Assembly: GCA_020186115.1 (NCBI GenBank)
Contig: WSYJ01000134.1
Location: forward strand, 248,001 to 312,000
Source: Histomonas meleagridis
Taxonomy: Eukaryota; Parabasalia; Tritrichomonadida; Dientamoebidae
DNA: 64,000 nt
Direction of reading: 5' to 3'
In this document: positions 50,232-61,216 of the stretch, piece by piece
Layout: every line of letters begins with the position of its first letter
Position numbering within the stretch: position 1 is the stretch's first letter
Translations under genes and position numbers: made by a program
The notes under the pieces: generated by a model
Told to the model about the DNA's origin: nothing
The model's input: the letters and a program-made list of their open reading frames with translations, nothing else
Database searches by the model: none

Positions 50232-51311
50232 TTATTGGCACTCGGCTAGAAATGCATTTGCGCGTTCTTTTATTGTTGGAGCTGATGTTTCGACAAGGTT
50301 TTCAAGGATTGGTTTTAATTCGTATTGTCTCCTGAATGGGTGAATTGACTCGTGGTGCTTTTGGAGGAGCTCTATAGCCAATAGTACGACGTTATGTACA
50401 GGATCTCTCAACATACGGATCATTGGTTGGAATACATAATTTGATTGATACTGAACTGGGAAGAATGACACCAATGCGGATATAGCGTAGAGGTAGGTCT
50501 CACGATGTAAAAAGTTTTGGGATTGTGCCAATTCTTGTAAACTTGATATCAATTTTGTCTTTAACCATTCGTCACCAAAATGTGAAGCAAGGGTTGGAAG
50601 GGATGAAAGCGCAAACTCTCTGACCTTGTTGCAAGGGTCTTTGAGGAATTGCATCAAAAATTGGAAAAGATTCTGATCGAAAAATTCCGGAGTACAAACA
50701 ATAGAAAGGCCTAAAATCAAATCAACAGCATTATTTCGAACTCTCCATTGAGTGTCAGTGAGCATGTGATGAAGAGAGTTATATAATTTTTCAAATACGA
50801 AATCATATCCAAATTGATTAGTTAATTCCCTGATGTTAAGAGATGCAGCTACTCTGACGTCATCATGGCGATCAGAAAGAAGCTTATCAATGAGTGGCAC
50901 GATTTTTTCAAGAACAATTTCTTTGGCTGTTTCACCTTTCTCTTCTTTGGAATGGAGATGAAGAACGTGAGCAAGAGCACAACGAACCTCAGCAACAGAA
51001 TCGTTAGCGAGGGTATCGAGTGACTTTAGAAATATGTCTTGATCAGGAAGAGATTTGCGAATTTCTACAGAATTGTTAATAATGGCTATACGAACTTGAG
51101 GGTCAGGATCCGAAAGGAACTTCTGGTAATATGATGGGCAATAACATATAAGCTTAGCAGCGGCTTCACGAACTTCATGATTAAAATCTTCTGAAATTTT
51201 GCTAAAAATAGCTTCACGCTCACTTGCATCAACTGTTGGGATTTTCGAAACCGCGTCAATGCGAACTAAAACATCTTCGTTTGATAGTGCCTCAAGGATT
51301 TGCGCTGACAT
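50232..51311 (-). CDS. PP2A scaffold A-subunit-like HEAT-repeat protein
   Basis: This 359-residue protein is all HEAT repeats and shows the strongest pattern of the PP2A scaffold PR65/A: TQWRVRNNAVDLILGLS, then FFDQNLFQFLMQFLKDPCNK, VREFALSSLPTLASHFGDEW, LHRETYLYAISALVSFF and ELKPILENLVE. In PR65 the equivalents are WRVRLA, VREAA, FGxxW and LHRxT. The family usually has 15 repeats (about 590 residues); this one is about 40% shorter, lacking N-terminal repeats that bind B subunits. It may be a short isoform or a related HEAT protein. ATG 51311. Confidence 0.7.
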   Translation of the reverse strand: MSAQILEALSNEDVLVRIDAVSKIPTVDASEREAIFSKISEDFNHEVREAAAKLICYCPSYYQKFLSDPDPQVRIAIINNSVEIRKSLPDQDIFLKSLDTLANDSVAEVRCALAHVLHLHSKEEKGETAKEIVLEKIVPLIDKLLSDRHDDVRVAASLNIRELTNQFGYDFVFEKLYNSLHHMLTDTQWRVRNNAVDLILGLSIVCTPEFFDQNLFQFLMQFLKDPCNKVREFALSSLPTLASHFGDEWLKTKLISSLQELAQSQNFLHRETYLYAISALVSFFPVQYQSNYVFQPMIRMLRDPVHNVVLLAIELLQKHHESIHPFRRQYELKPILENLVETSAPTIKERANAFLAECQ

Positions 51312-52205
51312 TATTTGTACAAATATTTAAAAGTTTATTTTTTCATGTCACATTTCATATATCGGTTATTTCGTGCGTTTATCGTTCTTATTTTTTAATT
51401 TTGGCAGTTGGAGAAATGTATAACAAATATTTCTTTGTTTGCTGAATCAACAAAAGTGCCTGACAGATGCACATCCCATTTGTTCTCTTGAATGAGATAC
51501 AATAAAATATAATTTTGATTCAATGTTAATTTATAAAAAAAGTTATATAAAAAGTCCAAAAGTAAAAATAATTTAGAAATGATTTTCTTATTCCAAAATA
51601 AGAACTTTTTATATATTCATATCAATATTATTTAAAAAACAGTTTATTGTTTCTTTAGAAGAGGAGTTTTAATTTTTCATTCGTCCAATAGCCCCATTTC
51701 AAGTGATGTACTTTTCGCGTTTTTCTTATTTTTATTTTTCTTAGAGCGAACAACCAAAATCGCCATAATAGTAACTATCAAAGCGTCAGCAGCAGACACA
51801 CTAACGATTATTAAAAGATTTTTTTTGTTGTTTTTATCATAATAAATTTTCTGTTGCAATTGTAAGTATTAGAGAATGTTATACTTTTTTGTAGGGATTC
51901 CAATTGATGGATCAATTGAAGACAAAATTCCTTCAAAGCATTAAGACTTGGAAGTATACTTGATTTGGAAAATGGTTTCCTTAACTGCTCATTTTAGATC
52001 ATGTACACAAAAAACGACTGAGTGAGGTTTAAAATTTCGGAGTCGGTCTCTATGATTTGTAAGTTTTTGGGTTTGTTTCAAAAAAATAAAAAACTTTTTC
52101 GCCACTTTTTATTTTTTCAATGCCTATACAATAATTCACATCTTTATCTAAAAGTAACGAATACTATTGGCGAGAACGTTATGAAATCAACCGTCAAATT
52201 ACATA
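51312..52205. other. Intergenic with a small membrane-tail relic
   Basis: Mostly AT-rich. At 51677-51859 (minus) a frame without ATG reads LLIIVSVSAADALIVTIMAI followed by a basic tail ending SLEMGLLDE. That is the C-terminal membrane anchor and tail of a surface protein, without its ectodomain. It is a fragment or pseudogene. The promoter of the next gene lies at the right end. Confidence 0.5.
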
Positions 52206-55200
52206 ATGCTTCTTCTTGTTTTGATTGGAATCAGAGCTGAATATGATTATTGCATTATCCCAGATGACTTTGAGGGTCAGTGCCCAACTGGTTCTAAAAA
52301 AATCAATTCAATATCTTTAATTAATGAATCAGAAATTCAAAGCGAAACAATTTCATTATATATAATCAATAATGAATCAACATCCTATGAAATAAACTTC
52401 CGTTTATTTGAAAAAACTTCATTTGATATCAAAGGAATTGGAAGTTCATTTCTCAAAATTTTAGATATCAAAGAAAACATGACCTTAAATTTCGAAGAAA
52501 TTATACTTGAATCAAGTGTTACAAATTGGGATCTTAGGTATCTTACATTTCGTCAAGTTCATCTTCCCTCTCATGATATTTCTTTAAAATGCGATACTTT
52601 AGATAGTGACTTCAGTTCTATATCCAATCTTAGCTCCATTCTTATATCCGACAGTATTTTTTATTTAACAAATGAATCATTTTATCCAACTTCCGATATC
52701 CATATCAATTTAACCAACACCACCAAAACCTATTATATTTATGGGTTTGCACATGACACCAATCTTTGTTTTGGTCCTATATCAGACACATTAACATTTC
52801 CAAATATCCCATACACGATTACAATATTCAAGACGCCAACTCGCGATAACAGAGTTGGTTTATTCCTCACTAATCCAGTTGGCCATGTTAATGTCAGTGA
52901 TCCCAGCACGTATTTCATCAGCCTAATTCCATATTTGACCGTTTACATGTATGAAAACAGTGAATTCACAATCCCTAATTACATTACACCAATCACTCGT
53001 GAAATGTTTTATTTTATTATCGAAGGCAATAGTACGCTTAATGTTAATGAGAATGGTCAATATAGTACAATCGAAGTTAGTGAAGCAACATTAAACATAA
53101 ATTTAGTTTCGTTAAATTCACGAATTCGAACATTTTCATCCATCTTTAATAGTTATATTTATGTTTACACGACATTACAAACAACTTCGAAGTTATCATT
53201 ATCAATTGACACTTCATTTATCTCTGCTGCAAAGCCACGTTTCGAAATGGAATGCCAAAACGAAAACATTTCAATCACATTTACTGAAATTGGATTTGAT
53301 GCTGATGAAGAAAACACCGAAATATTATTCTCAGGCAAAGCTAATTATATAATCACTAACACAATCGAATTATATTCTGGTTTCGTACATTTTCATAATT
53401 TACATTTCGGAAGAATGTTCCAATTAGATTTCGTATTTACACTTGATATTATGGGATCAATTCGTGTCGACAAAACAAGTTTCATATCACAATACCCAAA
53501 AATTGAAATAATCACAAGTTACTTCGATGACTACATTCCAAGTGATGAACTTGTGGAACCGTTTTTGACGAAGCCGTTTAACATACTTGACTTAAACGGT
53601 TACAAGGGTAATATTGAATTCAATATACATTACCCTCAGTTTGCGAACGTTTACGGGTTTTGTATCGACTTATCGTTGATGAATACAACGTACGATAAGG
53701 AAAGTGGCATAGTTTCATTCAAAATGATTGATTACCCATCTATAGTAGAGACGAAAATTCTGTATGGTGATTATCATACAAAAGATGGTTATAAGTTATT
53801 TAATGAGAATAATTTCACAAATTGGAAAAATAGATTTAGAGATTTCACAAAGAAATTATTTGTTCATTTGGACAAATCAATGAATAATAATTTGTTCTTT
53901 GATTTAAACGAGAAGAAAGGTGATGACTTTGTTGTCGTAGCTAGTAGTTATAATAATTATCAATTAAATATTGATGCTGAGGATTTGGGCAACAAGAATT
54001 CTTTGTTTGACATCGAATTAAATAATGTTGTGCTTCAAATCAAAAACGAAAAAGTTGGAATCAAACCAAATATCAAAAAAGTGGCACTATACAACAACTC
54101 AATAATACACAAAAGTGTCGCAGAAAAAGTCGATTTCAGTAATGTGAATATTGAATTGGATATTGACTCCCTTCAGAATTTTGAACTCGCGAATTCAATG
54201 AACACCGATTTGATTTTAATAGATTTACATAGCAATACAACAAAAATTGAATTCAATTCAAATAATTGGGTGGTTTATGATGATGGTGTTAAAAAGGCTC
54301 AAATCTCAAATATAAATAATTATAATTTACAAAAAGCTTCAGCACTGGAAATACTATGCCATGGAAATACTTATAATAATGTTGATATTGATGCTTTAGG
54401 TTCATATTTTAATTTGAAAATTTCTGGTGACTGGAGTAAATATGATAAACAAGCAGTAACAATGGAAAACAAAAACATGAAGACATTTGATATTGACTTA
54501 TATGGTAATATTGTTCCAATTTCATTAAATAATAATTACAAAGGTCTTAACATTAATTTAAGGCAACAAAAAGAAGGTATCACTGAGGTCTATTTCCCAA
54601 GTAACTTAAGCTTCTTTGATGGCAGTACTTCATTTTATATATCGAATACAAGCTATCCAATTACAAATGTTTATTTTGACAACATTTCCATCAACGCCAC
54701 CAAAAGTGATGTTGGCCATGATGAGTTCAATTTCATGGGCTCGAACTATTCTGTCAAAAGAATTGAAATTGATTCTGGATCAACAGCATTAATCACCAAC
54801 ATCAATGTCACTGAAAGCGTTGTGTTGAAATCTAACTCTTTTGGTGTCTTTTTGTTTTCAGATTTTCATAATACTTCTGTAACAATATATTTCAGCCAAG
54901 AAGGAGTTGGAAGTATGTATTTCGAAAATGAATCCTCATTACCTCAATCCTTTGACATTTATGGTGAGTCATATAAAACTAGTTCTGATTTGCCGTTTGT
55001 TTTTGGCTTCAGCAAAGCAACTTGCAGTGAAATTCTAAAAGTGTCAACTCTGCACAACGATAGAGTACTTGTTGACAACGTTACGAAAAGTGTCAAGCTT
55101 GAATGTAGCACAGGAAGTCTCTATTTGGTTGTTATAGATGACAAAAAGAAAGAAGGGATATCAAACGTAACACTTATTTTGATCATTGTTTTTTCTTTAA

Positions 55201-55328
55201 TTGCAGTGATGTTAATAGCTATTGCAATATCATATAGATTTGCAAAGAAGAAAAGATTTTTAAGAGAATTTTCGGATCGCGAAATGAAATCAGCTTCTCT
55301 ACTGGAAGCAACATCATTCACTAATTGA
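52206..55328 (+). CDS. Large type I membrane glycoprotein, predicted surface protein
   Basis: This 1040-residue protein has a short signal peptide (MLLLVLIGIRAEYDYC), an ectodomain of about 970 residues rich in Ser/Thr/Asn and beta-type repeats with many N-x-S/T sites, one membrane segment near residue 1000 (ILIIVFSLIAVMLIAIAISY), a basic stop-transfer sequence and a 25-residue tail. The ectodomain has no BspA-type LRR and no recognised domain; runs such as NYTxxNVDI may be parts of a parallel beta-helix. The tail SASLLEATSF resembles the tail remnant at 51677-51859. The ATG at 52206 starts the signal peptide directly, with ACCGTC-like promoter sequence 20 bp upstream. Confidence 0.85.
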   Translation: MLLLVLIGIRAEYDYCIIPDDFEGQCPTGSKKINSISLINESEIQSETISLYIINNESTSYEINFRLFEKTSFDIKGIGSSFLKILDIKENMTLNFEEIILESSVTNWDLRYLTFRQVHLPSHDISLKCDTLDSDFSSISNLSSILISDSIFYLTNESFYPTSDIHINLTNTTKTYYIYGFAHDTNLCFGPISDTLTFPNIPYTITIFKTPTRDNRVGLFLTNPVGHVNVSDPSTYFISLIPYLTVYMYENSEFTIPNYITPITREMFYFIIEGNSTLNVNENGQYSTIEVSEATLNINLVSLNSRIRTFSSIFNSYIYVYTTLQTTSKLSLSIDTSFISAAKPRFEMECQNENISITFTEIGFDADEENTEILFSGKANYIITNTIELYSGFVHFHNLHFGRMFQLDFVFTLDIMGSIRVDKTSFISQYPKIEIITSYFDDYIPSDELVEPFLTKPFNILDLNGYKGNIEFNIHYPQFANVYGFCIDLSLMNTTYDKESGIVSFKMIDYPSIVETKILYGDYHTKDGYKLFNENNFTNWKNRFRDFTKKLFVHLDKSMNNNLFFDLNEKKGDDFVVVASSYNNYQLNIDAEDLGNKNSLFDIELNNVVLQIKNEKVGIKPNIKKVALYNNSIIHKSVAEKVDFSNVNIELDIDSLQNFELANSMNTDLILIDLHSNTTKIEFNSNNWVVYDDGVKKAQISNINNYNLQKASALEILCHGNTYNNVDIDALGSYFNLKISGDWSKYDKQAVTMENKNMKTFDIDLYGNIVPISLNNNYKGLNINLRQQKEGITEVYFPSNLSFFDGSTSFYISNTSYPITNVYFDNISINATKSDVGHDEFNFMGSNYSVKRIEIDSGSTALITNINVTESVVLKSNSFGVFLFSDFHNTSVTIYFSQEGVGSMYFENESSLPQSFDIYGESYKTSSDLPFVFGFSKATCSEILKVSTLHNDRVLVDNVTKSVKLECSTGSLYLVVIDDKKKEGISNVTLILIIVFSLIAVMLIAIAISYRFAKKKRFLREFSDREMKSASLLEATSFTN

Positions 55329-56603
55329 AGTATTAGTAAACAAATTTGTAAGATTTCAAATGCATTTTGTGATTTTAATTTTTTTAAGTGCTTTTTTGTT
55401 ATCGGGTTAAATCAATATAACAATTTTTGAAAAAATTGTTTTGCAATATGTAATAATATTATAATAGAATCGTTATAAAAAAGAAAATCCAACAAATTCC
55501 TAAAAAAAAACACCAAATACTTTTTCATTATTGGTATGAGAAACAAGATAATACTGATATATATATATATATATATATATAATTTGAATATTCATGCATT
55601 AAGTGTGGAAATTTTGAATTATTTTCTTTTTTGGAATAAAAAAATGAACATTGATTTATTATATTTAAAATTTGTTTTATAGATATTTAATTACAAAATA
55701 ATATTTAATAATTATTTAAATTACTCAAAACAGCATTAATGTTTGCATCTGAATATAGTGTTCCGGAAATTATTAAATTACTTCTTGAGCAAAAAAAAAT
55801 TATAGTTAATGTTAAAAAAAATAGCTGTCAACCAAATAAACGGTCGTTTTAAAACAAAAAATTAATTTTTTTCATTTTCATCTGAATTAAATTTAAAGAA
55901 ATTAAGAAAAGAAAATTATATATATCAAAATCAATAAAATTAATTTGATCAAATTTTGCCACATTATTTTTTTATGATCAATATCGAAAATTTCAAAATG
56001 CTTTTTTGGACTTTCGAATTAAGAACAAAAGTTCAAATTCAAAATATAAATAGAACTAATAATAGTCAATATAAATTTTTTTCAATTTTTTTTAATCTTC
56101 ATTTTGTTTTTAAGTTATACAAGATTTTCTCTATCTAATGACCAGAGCAAAAATTCAAAAATCTGTTTTGCAAATTTTCATAATTTATTTGTTATGTAAA
56201 TAGGATAATTCTTGAAGCAATTTATTCATTATTGGATGCTCTGGACAAAGAAGAATGAATAACTTTTTGAATACATTGCGGTTACAAATCCATCAAGATT
56301 TGAATGAGTAGTCAAATTTAAATACTTTACAAAGAAAATTTGAGAGCAAAATGTCTATATTGAAGAAGATAGTAGAAATATATATTATTATATTGACGAA
56401 GATATTAGAAATCTATCATTACGATGTAAAAAATTAAATAGTTAGTGCTATATAATTTAATCAAGGAGATTATATGACATTATATGCTCCAATTGCAATA
56501 GTACATATCTGATAAGAGTGAGATTTCTATCGTTTAATTTTGGGGTGGCCGAACCGTCTCTCATAAACATTTTTTCACTTATCCGGTTACAATAATAAGA
56601 TAA
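55329..56603. other. Intergenic with AT repeat, ankyrin relic and gene 3 promoter
   Basis: AT-rich. An AT dinucleotide run lies at 55557-55581, and an isolated ankyrin cassette relic lies at about 55650-55815 (listed separately). Otherwise I see only AT-rich sequence. An M3-like GACCGTTT (minus orientation) at about 55840 has no gene near it. Confidence 0.5.
55650..55815 (+). pseudogene. Isolated ankyrin cassette with upstream spacer
   Basis: The plus strand reads TALMFASEYSVPEIIKLLLE followed by QKKIIVNVKKN, and is preceded by a spacer containing AATAATTATTTAAATTAC, like those in the arrays. It is a stray copy of one cassette, with no DUF3447 ORF next to it and stops on both sides. Confidence 0.6.
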
Positions 56604-57824
56604 ATGGGAAATAGTCAAACGCAAATCAAAGAAGAAAATATAGATCCGATAGGAATGTTACAACAAATAGAAAATTATATCTTTAAAATGAACGAAAATA
56701 ATATTCCAGAAACAGTTGAATCAACATTATTTATTAAAACTCGCCAATATCCATATTCATTTAAGCTTATAATTTGTCAATTACTTTATTCGTATTTTTT
56801 AATGGGAAATGAAAATATTCAATTAATTTTCGAATATATAAAATTATTTAAAATGAAAGAAGAAGAATTATATAATCAAAAAAAAGATACAAATAATGAA
56901 ACGAAAGAAGATAATATCATTAATATTTTTACAGATTTTCTTTTTAATAATAAAACACAAGAATCGAATTATATTCTCGAAAGATTAACTGAAAATAAAA
57001 TAATTGAAGAAAATAAGATCAGATATATAAACTCATTGTTATTTATTCATTATAAAAGAAAAAACGAAATTAATGATATAAAGTCTGATTTTCTAAAATC
57101 AATTTTAGATAATTACAAAGAGCTTTCGAGGAATGATTTTGAACTTCATAAGCAATATGTTAAAGAAGGACATAATCCAAATGAAATAGCAAAAATAATT
57201 CGAAATGATGAAGTAGAAAAACTTCAAGAAATATCATCACAAACAAATTTTGATTTTAATCAAAAAATTAAACCATCACTTTATGAAATATGTTCATTTA
57301 TAAATGAAGAAAATGTTTCATTAATTGATTATGCAGCATTTTTTGGATCAGTTAAATGTTTTAAATATTTACTTATGAATGGTGCAAATGTAGAAAACGC
57401 AGGTAAATATGCAGTTGCAAGTGAGAATGAAGAAATTATTCATTTATGTGAACAAAATCATTCTTCATTTGAAGATGCATATGAAACAGCAATTATGTTT
57501 CATCGAAATGATATCTTTAAATACATTTATGAAAATAAATCAGAAAATATTATGCATACTGATTTATTAATTGAATGTGTTTTTTATTCTAATTATGAAA
57601 TACTTTCATTACTAATCGATAAAGAAAATAAAAATTTTTATGAACTTATCAAAACTTCGATTAAAACTGGAAATATATTTTTATTTAAATATTTTGTAAA
57701 TAATAATATAGATAAAATCCCTAAAAATGTTTTAAGTTTTATTTTAATTTCAAGAAATAAAGAACTTTTTAAAGATATTCTTAAAAATAAATTTATATTG
57801 ATTAAAAGTAATGATGATATTTAA
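56604..57824 (+). CDS. DUF3447 / ankyrin-repeat protein, main ORF (locus 3)
   Basis: This 406-residue ORF has the same layout as loci 1 and 2: the DUF3447 core (LIDYAAFFGSVKCFKYLLMN, KYAVASENEEIIHLCEQN, then EDAYETAIMFHRNDIFKYIY) and a C-terminal helical stretch ending LKNKFILIKSNDDI before the stop. The N-terminus MGNSQT fits the consensus for N-myristoylation (Gly2 with Thr6), so it may be membrane-attached. ATG 56604 follows a TCCGGTTACAATAATAAGAT promoter-like stretch. Its array of cassettes follows at 58070. A degraded copy of this C-terminus lies at 5731-6009. Confidence 0.8.
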   Translation: MGNSQTQIKEENIDPIGMLQQIENYIFKMNENNIPETVESTLFIKTRQYPYSFKLIICQLLYSYFLMGNENIQLIFEYIKLFKMKEEELYNQKKDTNNETKEDNIINIFTDFLFNNKTQESNYILERLTENKIIEENKIRYINSLLFIHYKRKNEINDIKSDFLKSILDNYKELSRNDFELHKQYVKEGHNPNEIAKIIRNDEVEKLQEISSQTNFDFNQKIKPSLYEICSFINEENVSLIDYAAFFGSVKCFKYLLMNGANVENAGKYAVASENEEIIHLCEQNHSSFEDAYETAIMFHRNDIFKYIYENKSENIMHTDLLIECVFYSNYEILSLLIDKENKNFYELIKTSIKTGNIFLFKYFVNNNIDKIPKNVLSFILISRNKELFKDILKNKFILIKSNDDI

Positions 57825-60345
57825 TTAATTTATATATAGTTTTATATTAATAATTTAATGTATCAAAAATTTAATTAACGTTTTATTTAATTATTTTATT
57901 TACAAATTATAAATAATTTTAATTTTAGTTCTACAGAAATGTATAAGTTCTTATTTAAGCAAAATACAATCGAAATTAATGCTAAAGATATTTCTAAATT
58001 TTATATAATATTGATATTAATAATTTTATATTTCAAAATAATATTTGGAAATTATTTAAATTATTTTATACAGCACTTATGGTAGCATCTTCAAAAGGTT
58101 ATACTAAGATAGTTAAATTACTTCTTGAACAAGAAGGAATTGATATTAATGCTAAAGGTATTTATTTGTTTTATTTGATATTTATTTTAATATTTTTATA
58201 TTTCAATATAATATTTGGAAATTATTTAAAATATTTAATACAGCACTTATATTTGCATCTGCAAATGGTAATACAGAAATAGTTAAATTACTTCTTGAAA
58301 AAGAAGGAATTGATATTAATGCTAAAAATATTTATTTGTTTTATTTGATATTTATTTTAATATTTTTATATTTCAATATAATATTTGGAAATTATTTAAA
58401 ATATTTAATACAGCACTTATGAAAGCATCTTTTAATGGTCATATAGAAATAGTTCAATTACTTCTTGAAAAAGAAGGAATTGATATTAATGCTAAAAATA
58501 TTTATTTGTTTTATTTGATATTTATTTTAATAATTTGATATAATAAAATAATATTTGGAAATTATTTAAATTATTTAATACGGCACTTATATTTGCATCT
58601 GAATATGACTATACAGAAATAGTTAAATTACTTCTTGAACAAGAAGGAATTAATATTAATGCTAAAGATATTTATTTGTTTTATTTAATATTTATTTTAA
58701 TAATTTTCTATTTCAAAATAATATTTGGAAATTATTTAAATTATTTTATACAGCACTTATGGTAGCATCTTCAAAAGGTTATACTAAGATAGTTAAATTA
58801 CTTCTTGAACAAGAAGGAATTGATATTAATGCTAAAAATATTTATTTGTTTTATTTGATATTTATTTTAATATTTTTATATTTCAATATAATATTTGGAA
58901 ATTATTTAAATTATTTAATACAGCTCTTATGAAAGCATCTGAAAAAGGTTATATAGATATAGTAAAATTACTTTTTGAACAAGAAGGAATTGATATTAAT
59001 GCTAAAAATCCTTGTTTATGTTATTTATTTTTTATTTAAATAATTAGGAATTTCAAAATAATATTTGGAAATTATATTAAATAATTAGAACAGCACTTAT
59101 ATATGCTTCTACATACCATAAAACAGAAATAGTTAAATTACTACTTGAACAAGAAGGAATTGATCTTAATGCTAAATGTATTTATTCTTTTTGTTTAGAA
59201 TTTATAATGACATTTTGATATTTCAAAGCAATATTTGGAAATTATTTAAATTATATACAGCACTTGTAATAGCATCTTATTATGATTATACTGACATAGT
59301 TAAATTACTACTTAAACAAGAAGGAATTGATATTAATATTAGAGATATATATTTGTTTTATTTAATCTTTATTTTAATAATTTTTTATTTCAAAATAATG
59401 TTTGGAATTTATTAAAAATATTTAAAACAGCACTTATGTATGCAACTATAAATGGTTATATAGAAACATTTAAATTACTTCTTGAACAAGAAGGAATTGA
59501 TATTAATATTAAAAATATCCAATTACTAAATAAATTATTTCTTATATAATTTTGATATAGTTTCATTAAATTTGGAATTAAATTTCAATAATTGAAACAT
59601 CACTTACATTGGCTTCAAAAAATGGACATATAGAAATAGTTAAATTACTTCTTGAACAAAATGGAATTGATATTAATCCTCAAGATATTAAATTGAATAA
59701 TAACGAATATCAAAAAATATTTTTATGATTTTATTAAATATTATATGAATAAATTATATAATCAAAACACCACTTATATGGGCATCAGAGAGAGGTTTTA
59801 TAGAAATAGTTAAAGTTTTACTTAAACAAAAAAGAATTAATATTAACATGAAAGATATTTCAATACATCAAGTAATGACTTAATTAATCATTTTGTAATT
59901 GAAAATAATATTTGGAGATTATTTATATTTTATAATACAGCACTAATTTGGGCATCTATTAATGGAAATGTAAAAATAGTTAAAATATTACTTAAACAAA
60001 AAAACATTGATATTAATGCTAAAAATTTATATATTTTTCAAATAATATTTATATAAATTATTTTGGATTTCGCTATAATATTTGGAATTTATTTATATTT
60101 ACTAAAACAGCACTTATAAAAGCCATTGAAAATGCAAGAATAAAAGTTATTAAATTACTATTAAAAAAAGATAATCTTGATATAAATATAAGTGATATTA
60201 AAATATTTCATTTTTATTTGCTCTTAAATAATTAAAATCATATAATTTAATTTGGAATTTATTACGCTTAAATGAAACAATTTTCACACATGCATTAAAA
60301 AAGGGTAATAATGAAATCATAAATTTACTAGAAAAATATAAATAA
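57825..60345 (+). repeat. Array of 14 split ankyrin cassettes, 170-bp period, with 83-nt spacers
   Basis: After a first spacer and a partial ankyrin (STEMYKFLFKQNTIEINAKD, about 57937-58000), fourteen units start at 58070, 58240, 58410, 58580, 58750, 58920, 59090, 59257, 59427, 59597, 59767, 59937, 60107 and 60277. The 87-nt ankyrin part is followed by a spacer of exactly 83 nt, except one of 80 nt (a three-base loss). Units 9-13 have spacers hardly similar in sequence to units 1-8 but still 83 nt long. All ankyrin parts are open. The last ends with LEKYK and a stop at 60343-60345. A conserved TTTGGAA element lies about 25 nt before each unit start. Confidence 0.85.
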
Positions 60346-61216
60346 AAAATTTATATAATCTGTTTTTCCTAAAATTCAAAATATTAATCATCTTTGTACA
60401 TAAACATGCAATAATTGAAATAGATATGAAACACATGATTTAGCTAATAGCTAACATATACAAGATAAGGTTGATTATCCAAATTTATCGTTTATTAAAC
60501 ACGACATGATGAATACTATCACAAAGTGAATAATTGATTTAGTTTAGTTAACTATTTTTTGTTTCAATATTCTGTTTATTGGAAATTCCTTGGAAAATTT
60601 GATACAGCACTTATGATTGTAATTAAAATAACATGATATTTTAATGCATTTAATTCTCTGGCAAAGGTAAATGATTAAATAAACAACTAATTAAATATAA
60701 ACGCAAAATGAATTTGAAAATTTTAAAAAGAAATAAAGAATTTAAAATCGATTTCCAAACTCTCCTTAAGATTTTTCCATTCTTTTACGCTTTGCGATTC
60801 TAACAAATGAGAAAAAAATGTATCAAAACAATTTATTTTTATTTATTAACAAAGCCAATCCTTATAACTTCTATAACTTATCTCCTCTTAACTTCCGGCT
60901 CCAACAAATTTATCACATTTTTCACTAAAAAGTTTCGCTGATTCACATTTCACTTCGATGAAGTTTCACATATCTTAACATCAATTTTATCTTTTGAAGT
61001 ATTATTTCACAAATATATTAAAATGAAAAAACATTATAAGTTTTTCCCCTTCCTTCCTTTTAACAAAACGATTATTCGCATTTTTCGAACTTTATAAATT
61101 ATTAATATGATTAAAGTCTTTAGCGAATGGATCTTCTTCAATGCATGAAATGTTATTACACATTTCGAGTTTGTTCGATACTCCGATTTCGTCATTACTA
61201 TTTATACTTTCGCTGT
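60346..61216. other. Intergenic with a cassette relic
   Basis: At about 60570-60640 a TTGGAAA spacer end is followed by ACAGCACTTATGATTG, a truncated fifteenth cassette (reads TALMIV then stops). The rest is AT-rich with no gene. Confidence 0.5.

Noticed and set aside
58079-58282. 67-codon ORF reading from cassette 1 through a spacer
   Set aside because: It runs from the ankyrin into the spacer and into the next cassette in the wrong frame, ending soon after. It is a by-product of the 83-nt spacer.
57825-60345. Standard GT..AG trichomonad introns as the spacer
   Set aside because: Only two spacers begin with GTATTT and several cassette starts lack AG (AAACAT, AAACAC, TTGGACT), and no ACTAACACACAG-type acceptor is present. 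I keep the intron-like idea but not this standard class.
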